From CAKUIA01 sp034180465 (GTDB lineage: Bacteria > Verrucomicrobiota > Verrucomicrobiia > Opitutales > Intestinicryptomonadaceae): a stretch of 36,977 nt of DNA. This document shows, piece by piece, positions 6,838 to 14,700 of the stretch. How positions within the stretch are numbered: the first letter of the stretch is position 1; each line of letters begins with the position of its first letter. The stretch lies in the NCBI GenBank assembly GCA_034180465.1, contig JAXFOH010000035.1, forward strand, positions 1 through 36,977, in the 5' to 3' direction. Made by a program: the position numbers and the translations under genes. Under the pieces are notes generated by a model, which saw only the letters and a program-made list of their open reading frames with translations, made no database searches and was not told where the DNA came from.

Positions 6838-8898
6838 CTAGGGAACGTAGCGGTCTATCTTCAAAATCTTGTAGGATGTCTTGTGGCCTTCTACGTTTGT
6901 TTCGAATGTGTCGTCTACGGCCTTTCCCATCATAGCCTGCGCAATAGGTGTCTTGTACGAGAATATGTTCTTGTCGGTATCCGAATCCCACGCGCCCAAA
7001 ATAGTGTAAACGTGCTGTTTGCCATCGGGGTCTTGCAATGTAACAACCGAGCCGATGTTTACGCGGTCTGTAGGAACCTGCGAAAAGTCGATTGGTTCGG
7101 CCATAGAAATATCCCTTTCCAATTCCATTCTGCGGGCCGAAAGAACTTCGTCGTGTTCGCGCGCCATTTTGTATTCTGAGTTTTCGCGCAAGTCGCCCAA
7201 TTCGCGTGCTGCTTCGATTGCCTTTTTGCTTGCGGGCTGTTGGTTCTTGATGATGTCGTCGAGTTCTTCCATGCGCGCTTGCAGGCTCCATTTCGAAACA
7301 AAGAGGCGTTCCACCTGTTTTGCTCCGCTGGATATGAGCGACTGCACTTCTTTAGAGTATCTTATAAACCTTGCCAAAATAGATTTTTTGGTGAGGTCTT
7401 CAAAGCCCTGGTTAAGCAACAAAGTTTGAGCCAAGTCTCTTGCGGTTTCGTCGGAAGCCGAGCGTTCGTCGCGCGAAATCTTCTTTTTCTTGAGTTCGTC
7501 GGCTGTTAAAACGCGGCCCGCCAAAAGGTCTAAAACAAGAGATTTATCTTCGCTAAGGGCTTCAGCCAAAGCTATTTTGCGGTTAGAATCGCTAAGCAGA
7601 GCCTCTTCATCGATAGCAGCCAAAAGCGCGCCGAGCAGCTTGTGGTTTATAAGGTTTGCAAGCATTGCCTTATGCTTGTCGGAATTTCTATTCTTGGCAA
7701 TCCACAAAATTACGGGGCCGTGCAAAGTCTGTTCGTCGAGCCACTTTTTGAACGCCGCTTTTACTAACTGCTGGCAGCTGCTTTCGTCGGTAATTTTCTT
7801 TATCTTTTCGGTCGATTCATAGTTTACGTTTTCTCCCGTAAATTTGCTTGCCTTCTGCCTGTCTTTGCCGATAAGGAAGTTTACGCATTCGTTTGTAAAC
7901 CTGCCCTCCGAATTTTTAAGAAGGTCTACTATAATGTCTTTCCATTCGTTGTCGTAGGTTCTGGTAAGAAGGTCCAAAAACCTTTCGTAGTAGGCGGGGC
8001 AAAGGTTGCGAGCCAAAATATTTAGACCGTCTTTTTCGTTCCTTTCGCGAGTTTCAGCCAAAATGTCTTTCGAACGCGGTTCTACCTTTTCAAGCTCGTT
8101 TTCTATTTCCTTGGCCTGTTCGGGGCTAAGTTTGTCTTCAGGTTTCTCCAGATACTTTTTGCGTTCTATGTCGCGGATAAAGTCGTTTCTTACCCAAATG
8201 CCCCTAAGTCTGTCGGCTTGTGTCAAGCCCTTTGCCTTTTTGATTGCTTCGGTTAGCTCGTCTCTAATTAAGGGCAGCTTTTCGGCAATTTCATCTACAT
8301 TTTCGGCAACGGCGTGCAGCTTTTCGGCCAATTCTATTTTCTTTTTCGGGTCCCTATAAAGCATATATTCTTCCAATGCTTCGCTTTCGGGGGTCTTTAG
8401 TTCCGCGCGGAGGAAATAGGGGTCATTCTTCTTTTTCGGACAGCCAACAGAAGGATCTCTTTCCAAGTCTTTCTTGGCAACTTTCCACCAGTTTTTATAC
8501 GATTTTTCGTCGGCAAAAAGTCTGGTTAAAATCTGCTCAAGCTCTATAGAGCTAATCGACAAGTCGGGCTTTTTCGAGATTATCGCCTTTACAAACTCGG
8601 CGGGTTTTTTCATTTCGCCTTCAACGGCCGCCCTGTCTTTTATGTTGCGCACAATAACGTTGTCGTCTTCCAAAATTTGCAGCTTTTCCACGCAAAAGGC
8701 TATGTCCATAGAGTGGCCTTTTTTGTCTTCGAAGTCTATTGTAACCCTGCTGCTTTCAGGGTCTAGAGCTGTTACCATACCAATGCCCCAGGCGTTGTGT
8801 ATGCAGAAAGTTCCCTGTTTTAGAATATCCAGCTTTTCCTTTTTCGACTGGAGATTCGGGTGTTTTCCCAATATTGTGGCTACTGCCGATGCTTCCAT
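6838..8898 (-). CDS. greA: Long-form transcript cleavage factor GreA
   Basis: This protein rescues backtracked RNA polymerase by stimulating cleavage of the transcript. The 686-residue product ends in a complete Gre module of about 150 residues. A coiled coil carries the GDLRENSEY motif at residues 568-576, whose acidic tip residues D569 and E572 coordinate Mg2+ in the polymerase active site. After it comes the globular FKBP-like domain (NIGSVVTLQD to the C-terminus). The preceding 530 or so residues are helical and Lys/Glu-rich. The extreme N-terminus (residues 25-75, GTFCIHNAWGIGMVTALD) resembles a small beta-barrel, Tudor or CarD-like, module. Ordinary GreA is about 158 residues; the extended form is known from chlamydiae and relatives. 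The ATG at 8898 is preceded by AGGT. It is transcribed towards the terminator at 6787 and divergently from the next gene. Confidence 0.9.
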   Translation of the reverse strand: MEASAVATILGKHPNLQSKKEKLDILKQGTFCIHNAWGIGMVTALDPESSRVTIDFEDKKGHSMDIAFCVEKLQILEDDNVIVRNIKDRAAVEGEMKKPAEFVKAIISKKPDLSISSIELEQILTRLFADEKSYKNWWKVAKKDLERDPSVGCPKKKNDPYFLRAELKTPESEALEEYMLYRDPKKKIELAEKLHAVAENVDEIAEKLPLIRDELTEAIKKAKGLTQADRLRGIWVRNDFIRDIERKKYLEKPEDKLSPEQAKEIENELEKVEPRSKDILAETRERNEKDGLNILARNLCPAYYERFLDLLTRTYDNEWKDIIVDLLKNSEGRFTNECVNFLIGKDRQKASKFTGENVNYESTEKIKKITDESSCQQLVKAAFKKWLDEQTLHGPVILWIAKNRNSDKHKAMLANLINHKLLGALLAAIDEEALLSDSNRKIALAEALSEDKSLVLDLLAGRVLTADELKKKKISRDERSASDETARDLAQTLLLNQGFEDLTKKSILARFIRYSKEVQSLISSGAKQVERLFVSKWSLQARMEELDDIIKNQQPASKKAIEAARELGDLRENSEYKMAREHDEVLSARRMELERDISMAEPIDFSQVPTDRVNIGSVVTLQDPDGKQHVYTILGAWDSDTDKNIFSYKTPIAQAMMGKAVDDTFETNVEGHKTSYKILKIDRYVP

Positions 8899-8950
8899 AT
8901 ATTTTTACCTGCGATTTTTTTGTTTGTTTTGAAATTTTTTTGTTGTAATC

Positions 8951-8973
8951 GGGAAAATTTTGTACATTTTCCC
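8951..8973. promoter_or_regulatory. Palindrome just upstream of the rsmB-like gene
   Basis: GGGAAAAT and ATTTTCCC are perfect inverted 8-mers separated by 7 bp (TTTGTAC), ending 10 bp before the ATG at 8984. They lie in the 85-bp divergent region between greA and the methyltransferase gene. This could be an operator or a leader hairpin that limits translation. No regulator is assigned. Confidence 0.35.
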
Positions 8974-8983
8974 TCAACCGAAA

Positions 8984-10312
8984 ATGAACAAAGCCCTTAA
9001 TAACGGAGCAAATTGCGCCGCTGAAAAAGCTGCATTGTCGGCGTTGGAGTTGATAATGAACCACATTAACCGCGGCGGCAAAAGCGATACGGCTATAGCA
9101 ACTCACTATAATTCTATACACTACAACACAGAAGAAAGGCGGGTTTGTCAATGTATCTTTTTAGATTTTCTGCGAAACAAAGGGCTTACAGAACACTTTT
9201 TGGGCGGTTTTTTGCATAAAAAACCCAAGGCCAAGCTTTACGCATACCTGTGTATGGCTTGCTCTCAACTGGTTGATTGTGAATATGATAAAGCCTGCAA
9301 ACGTGCCGACTATTCCGTAAATTCGGCAAAGGCGCTCTTTAGCGTGCCCGAGTCTAAACTTGTAAATGCCGCCCAAAGAAAATTTTTGGGCTATTTGGAT
9401 ACGTTAAGGAAAAAATCGGAAAATTTAGAAGATTTTGCCCTACTGTATTCAATGCCGCTATGGCTTGCAAAGCGTTTTAAAGAGCAGTTTGGCGAAGAAA
9501 AGGCGCTAGAAATTTTAAAGGATTTCCATTCCCAAAAATCGGTATATTTTAGGTTGGCGTATTCGCCCGAAGCCAAAGATGCCTTTTTACGGGTAAAAGA
9601 TGCCTTTTTGCCGACGCCTTTTGCGGATTTTTACGCCGTAAAGCCCCAAAGGTTTAACGACGTTTTGTTTATGCTTAAGAATGGCTACGCCTACGCGCAA
9701 GACCCGTCTACAAGCTTTGCCGTAAACGCGGTTTCCTTTTGCGCGGGGCAAAACGTTTTAGACTTGTGCGCAGCCCCCGGCGGTAAAAGCGCCTATATTG
9801 CCGACATTTTAAACAAAAAGAATTCTGAAAAAAACACGACTTCGCTTTTGGTCAGTTGCGACTTGCCTAACAATAGGTTCGAAACGCTTAAGGCTAATTT
9901 TGCGGTGCGCAAGTTCTCCAACTTAAAGACAAAGCAAGTTGCGTTCAACTTGTTAAAAGACAATGTAGCCGAAAAGCTTAAAGATTCGGCATTGCCTTTG
10001 CAGTACGACGTTGTGTTTTTAGACACTCCCTGCTCGAACACGGGCGTGCTTGGCCGCCGTGCCGACGCCAGATACCGCCTAACCGAAAGCGATATACAAA
10101 ACTGTGCCGAAATTCAGAGACAGATGTTTTTTTATGCGCTTGATTTTGCAAAAGAGGGCGGGCAGGTAGTTTATTCTACATGCTCTATAGACGCGCTTGA
10201 AAATACCGAAAACGTTGCCGAATTTGCCCGATGCGCAAAATTGATTGAAAGCGCCATAGTTTTGCCCTCGGCCGATAATGACGGCGCGGGCTACGCCGTG
10301 TTTAAAAAATAG
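8984..10312 (+). CDS. rsmB: 16S rRNA (cytosine-C5)-methyltransferase, RsmB/Sun family
   Basis: RsmB uses S-adenosylmethionine to make m5C967 in 16S rRNA before 30S assembly. The 442-residue protein has an N-terminal NusB-like RNA-binding helical domain (about residues 10-150) and a C-terminal Rossmann methyltransferase domain. Visible motifs are DLCAAPGGKSAY (residues 260-271, SAM binding), DTPCSNTGVLGRR (347-359, the motif IV Cys350 used for product release) and YSTCS (397-401, the nucleophilic Cys400). The start is the ATG at 8984; an in-frame TTG at 8960 lies inside an upstream palindrome. Family membership is firm. The exact target cytosine is inferred from the NusB-plus-methyltransferase layout. 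Confidence 0.88.
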   Translation: MNKALNNGANCAAEKAALSALELIMNHINRGGKSDTAIATHYNSIHYNTEERRVCQCIFLDFLRNKGLTEHFLGGFLHKKPKAKLYAYLCMACSQLVDCEYDKACKRADYSVNSAKALFSVPESKLVNAAQRKFLGYLDTLRKKSENLEDFALLYSMPLWLAKRFKEQFGEEKALEILKDFHSQKSVYFRLAYSPEAKDAFLRVKDAFLPTPFADFYAVKPQRFNDVLFMLKNGYAYAQDPSTSFAVNAVSFCAGQNVLDLCAAPGGKSAYIADILNKKNSEKNTTSLLVSCDLPNNRFETLKANFAVRKFSNLKTKQVAFNLLKDNVAEKLKDSALPLQYDVVFLDTPCSNTGVLGRRADARYRLTESDIQNCAEIQRQMFFYALDFAKEGGQVVYSTCSIDALENTENVAEFARCAKLIESAIVLPSADNDGAGYAVFKK

Positions 10313-10321
10313 CTTTTTGCC

Positions 10322-10346
10322 GCCGCAGTTTTTTTGCGGTTTTTTA
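10322..10346 (+). terminator. Rho-independent terminator after rsmB
   Basis: A short stem CCGCA/TGCGG (10323-10327 with 10335-10339) around a T-rich loop is followed by a run of T at 10340-10345. The stem is short, so strength is uncertain. Confidence 0.55.
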
Positions 10347-10436
10347 TGTGGGTAAATTTTAAGGGCTTTTGCCGCTCTAAATCGGCAAAAAGTTTAATGT
10401 GCAAAGTTTTTTTTGAAAACTTTTAAAAACAAAAAA

Positions 10437-10462
10437 CCCCGCAAGCCGTAAAGCCGGTGGGG
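10437..10462 (-). terminator. Rho-independent terminator of the 10492-10896 gene
   Basis: Read on the minus strand, a CCCC/GGGG stem flanks an inner CCG/CGG hairpin. It is followed by a run of T just downstream of the gene's stop. Confidence 0.6.
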
Positions 10463-10491
10463 GTTGTTTTTGCAAATACTTTGTGCAGATA

Positions 10492-10896
10492 CTAGAACTT
10501 GGGGTAGTATGTGCGGATTTCGTCGGGCTGGCCTGCAATGTTTTCGCCTTCGGCCCAAACGGTGTCGTTAAGCAGGAATTTAAATTCGAAGTTTTCCTTA
10601 ACGTTTTTCTTTTCCCAAATCCATTCCTGGTCGCCTACGCACTGCATTAGCACGCCTTTGTCCCAGCTAAGACCCGCGCCCTGACCCCTAATGTAGAGGC
10701 TGTTGCCCCAGCCGGCGTCTATCTTGGCCACAACAATGGTCAATTTTGCGTCGCCCAAAGTGCAATCGCATTTCTTAGCTTTTGCGGGCTTTTTTGCCGA
10801 AGCAGCGGTTTTTTTAACAGTCGCCGCTTTTGCGGCGGCCTTGGTTTCTGCGCTCTTTACTGCGTTTCTTCTAGGTGTTCTGTGTTTGATAGGCAT
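10492..10896 (-). CDS. Small Lys/Ala-rich protein with CBM-like beta-sandwich domain
   Basis: This 134-residue protein has two parts. Residues 1-42 are a disordered, strongly basic tail rich in Lys, Ala and Arg, like histone H1-type or HU-tail sequences. Residues 45-134 form a single compact domain reading GNSLYIRGQGAGLSWDKG, then WIWEKKN, EFKFLLND and WAEGEN. This resembles the starch-binding CBM20/CBM48 (isoamylase N-terminal-like) fold, where aromatic residues bind sugar. There is no signal peptide, so it should be cytoplasmic. A good AAAGGAT Shine-Dalgarno sequence precedes the ATG. It has its own terminator. A role with intracellular glycogen, or as a nucleoid-associated protein with a recruited CBM-like fold, is possible; I cannot choose. 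A gene for glycogen phosphorylase lies elsewhere in the window but not adjacent. Confidence 0.7.
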   Translation of the reverse strand: MPIKHRTPRRNAVKSAETKAAAKAATVKKTAASAKKPAKAKKCDCTLGDAKLTIVVAKIDAGWGNSLYIRGQGAGLSWDKGVLMQCVGDQEWIWEKKNVKENFEFKFLLNDTVWAEGENIAGQPDEIRTYYPKF

Positions 10897-11079
10897 TTTT
10901 TTATCCTTTCAATGAAAGTATATTTGGTATACCCGTTTTATATAGGGGAGTGTATTGTCTGTGCTAAGTTGCAAAATGCAAGCTTTTTATTACAAATATG
11001 TTGAAAATTTAATAATTTTTTAGGCATTGCCGCAAAAGCGTGTGAAAAACGCCGCATTTTGTAGGGCAGTAGTTTTCGG

Positions 11080-11553
11080 CTAAATGCGCTTAAGCCTTAC
11101 AACCGTAAACTGCGGGTGCTCCAGCAAAACCTCGCTTTGCGCAAAGCTTTTCGATATATCGGGAAAAAACGTGTCGCCCTTAAACTTGCCCTTAATTTTG
11201 CTTAGGATAATTTCGGAACAGTCGGGCAAAAACTGTTCGTAAATATTTGCTCCGCCGCAAATCCACACATCGCGTGGGTCGTTTTCAAAATATTTGTCGA
11301 AATCGGCCTTGCTTTTAAAATACATCGCGTTTTCGGGAGGCGTTTCAGTTAAAGAACTAGTTAAAACGGCGTTAAGCCTTCCTTTTAGCGGGCGTTTTCC
11401 AAGGCTTAGCCAGGTGTTTTTGCCAAACAAAATAACGCCGCCCATTGTGGTGTTTTTAAAATGCTTAAAGTCGTCGCTTATGTGCCACGGAATTTCAAGG
11501 CCGTTGCCTATAAGCATGTTTTCGTCGGCTGCCACTATTGCTTTGTATTTCAT
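11080..11553 (-). CDS. folA: Dihydrofolate reductase
   Basis: The enzyme reduces 7,8-dihydrofolate to tetrahydrofolate with NADPH in the cytoplasm, feeding thymidylate and purine synthesis. At 157 residues it has the standard bacterial length. Visible family landmarks are IVAADENMLIGNG at the N-terminus (Met20-loop region), PWHISDDFKHFK with the active-site acid at Asp28 (equivalent to E. coli Asp27), GRLNAVLTSS, and the NADPH-binding ICGGANIYEQFLP near residues 98-110. No thyA is adjacent, although the two are often paired. It reads away from the giant gene at 11747 across a 193-bp divergent spacer. No Shine-Dalgarno sequence is obvious. Confidence 0.93.
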   Translation of the reverse strand: MKYKAIVAADENMLIGNGLEIPWHISDDFKHFKNTTMGGVILFGKNTWLSLGKRPLKGRLNAVLTSSLTETPPENAMYFKSKADFDKYFENDPRDVWICGGANIYEQFLPDCSEIILSKIKGKFKGDTFFPDISKSFAQSEVLLEHPQFTVVRLKRI

Positions 11554-11708
11554 ATTAAATCCGCTTTATGGCGCAAAAAGCAGCTCTTAGCAAACAGATT
11601 TTTGTATTTTTGCCTTTCAAAAAGGTTGGCTTGTTTTTGTTCGGGTGCGTCTTAAAAAACACATGCAAAAATATTAAGCGTTTAGGGGAAAGCTGTGCAA
11701 AAAATTGC

Positions 11709-11738
11709 TTGTCAAATGGCAGCAATTTGCGCTATTCT
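11709..11738 (+). promoter_or_regulatory. Putative promoter of the giant pseudopilin-like gene
   Basis: TTGTCA (11709-11714) and TATTCT (11733-11738) have an 18-bp spacer. The expected start of transcription is near 11745, two bases before the ATG. This would make a practically leaderless transcript and fits the absence of a Shine-Dalgarno sequence. Inferred from sequence only. Confidence 0.4.
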
Positions 11739-11746
11739 AAACGCAA

Positions 11747-14700
11747 ATGAAAAAACACTTTACTTTATTGAAACACCGTACCCCTAAAAACAGAAAGGGT
11801 TTTGCGCTTATTATTGCGCTTGCGTTGATGGCGTTTCTCGTCTTATTGGTTGTAACGCTTTCGGCTATTGTACAGATAGAACTTAAGGCAAACAAGCAGG
11901 CAATGCTAGACCAGCGCGCCAAGCAGGCCGCCCGCTTTGCGGCGTATCAGGCATTGGGCGAAATACAAAAAACTTTGGGCCCCGACCAAAGAATAACCGC
12001 CAACGCCGCAATTTTAGACCAAAGCCTAGACGCCGTCTTTGACGACTTGGAAAGCAACAAAAACTACGACTGGTGGAACAGCAACCCCAATTTTTCCAGA
12101 CAAGTCGCCAAGCGTATAGACGGCATTGCAAACCCGCTTTGGGTTGGCGTATGGAATTCCACCCCCGGCAAGCACCCGTTGTGGCGCGGCCCCGACCAAA
12201 GCCGCATGGACTATTCCGACGACGTAATGCGCGGGGCTATAACCTTCTTGGTTTCGGGCAACAACATAATACGCAACAGGTCTGAAACCCTGAAGCATTT
12301 GCCCACCAACGACCTTACCGACAACTACATAAACATGGTTCGCAAAAATTCGTATGCCGACGAAAACGGCTCGTACGATACGCAAACCATGCGCGTTAAA
12401 GTTCCGATTGTAACCATACCCGAAAACCCCGCAAGAACAACGGCGTCTTCCTACGAAACGAGAATAGCCTGGTGGGTTTCCGACGAATCGCAGAAGGCTG
12501 CCGCCGACGCGGTTGCCTCGTACGACGAATATTCCGACGCAAGAACGGGGCAAAACCTTATAAGGCTTCAGCAAATGCCCTACAATTCGGGCTTGGCGGC
12601 TTTGACGATTCCAAATTCCAGAGTAGAAGCCTTTAACTTTAGAATGGAAAACAGAGACGATCGTAATTTGCTTAAAAAAGTAAGCGAGCTTTCGCAGTTG
12701 GATTTATTGAGCGATTCGTCGTCGAACTTGGGCTTGGGCAAGATTTTCTTTAACAGCATTACCTTCGGCACAAAGGGGCTTTTGGTAAACACAAGGGCGG
12801 GCGGCCTTAAAAAAGACCTTAGCGTTGGCCTGCTTCGCCTTAATAACGACCCATTAAACCCCAGCTATTTCGAACGCCCCTACGGCGTAGAGGGTTACGA
12901 TGCATATTTTCACAACCGTTCGGGCGAATATAACCAGTTTAAAAAGAACAAGCTAAACGGCGTAGGCCACATGTTCGGTCCGCAGGCGGCAGACGATATA
13001 AACCTTAGCTATAAAGGTCTAAACTACAATACGGGCAATTCGCAAACATACGGCTATGCGCGCCAGCATAAAGACCCAGGCGGTCCTTTGTGGGATTCGT
13101 TGCGCAGCTACTACAACACTCGCGTAGACCAGTCGGGCACGGGCTCGAACGCCTCTTACGACAACAAAGTTAAGGTAAAGACCGATACTACAACAGGCTT
13201 AAGCCCCGTGCTTCAGCACTTCCAGCTTTTGGTTATCCCCGCTTTATCGGACTACGGCGGCGGCGACTACGGCGTTAGAATCTACTACGTCCCCGTTGTA
13301 GTTCTTTGGAATCCGTACGACGCAAAGATAGACGCAAACTTTTACGCATTCCAAATAGGCGCTGCAGATTCAAGCTTTTTGTCGTCTTCTAGGGTTGCAA
13401 TTGGCTACCTAAAAGGCAACAACGTATTCCAGTGCATACGCGACTATAGAACCGAAAGAATTACCCGCCCGATTATAAATTCCAGCGGGGCAACAAGCAG
13501 CGGCGGCAAGTCTTTGCCCAGCTACGATACGGCAAACCTAAACCGCTACCGCTATGTAAATCGCAGCGGCGTAATGCCTAAGTCTTCGCCCAACGGCATT
13601 GCCACAAGCGACGATACCGCCATAAACAAAGCCTATTTCGGCTATGGTCCGTGGACTTGGGAAGACACAATGAAGCAGGATTCCGAAATCCCCAACGACC
13701 CGAAGTTTGGCGGCCTAATACGTTTCTATCAGCCCAGGACATTGAACTTTACCTATACTGTTGCCGACTCGGTTACGGGGGCTCCCGTTCAAAAAACGGC
13801 TGCGGTATCGTTTAAAGTTTTAACAAAAGACTCGTTCTACTTTAGAAGACTTTATTTAAACGACGTAAAAACCTCCATTGCCAGAGTGGGGCAAAGGGCG
13901 TTGTCTAGCCGCGGTTCCATGAGCTATATGACGGAATCGAGGGCTACAAACGCAAGCATTGTGCAAGACGGCAAAGGCTACGACGTAAACTTCCGTTTCT
14001 TGGTAAACTCCAGCGGCTTGCAACCTGGGCAGGCGAAGATATTTTCGCTTAAAGAGTCTGTGCCCTACAACCTTAAGTTTAACGGCAAGCTTGGCTATGC
14101 TGGCAATTTCTACAGGGCGCAAAAGTCGCACCCAACCGAATGGTGCCTAACCGAAGGCATTTCGAACAACAAGATGGGAGGCTTCTTTATAGATATTTTG
14201 CACCCCGAAAAGGCGCACGCAAACATTGCGGGTTTGGGCAGCGGCACGGCAACTACCACAACAAGCCCCGCATTTAGAACCGACCCTTGGGAATACGACA
14301 AAGGCTACGCTGGTGCCGACAACAAACCCCTTGGCGCATTGTTTAATATAAGCGACGCTTTGGGCACCGGCAACGACGGTTTTGCAACCGAAGCCGTTTC
14401 GCTTGCTCAAATCAGGCTCGACTACGATGCCGAAGCTATGGTGCCGCAGGCGGGCTCGCAGCAAATAGATACATTTTCTTCGCCCTACGGCTATTATAGG
14501 TACGACAAATATTGGTTGGGCAGCAATAACCCGATGAAGGAGATTCCCGACAGGGGCAAGCTGGGCGCATTTAACAACGTTTTGAGCTGGAGTATAGAAA
14601 GAACGCCTCTTTTGATGTGGAACTATTCCGACGACAACAACAAGGTAAATCTGTATAAAGACGACGACGGCAACGACAACGCCCCGCGCAATGCGGCAAC

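Noticed and set aside
11040..11079. Terminator after folA
   Set aside because: Only a 4-bp GCGT/ACGC stem with a short T-run could be found on the minus strand, too weak to call.
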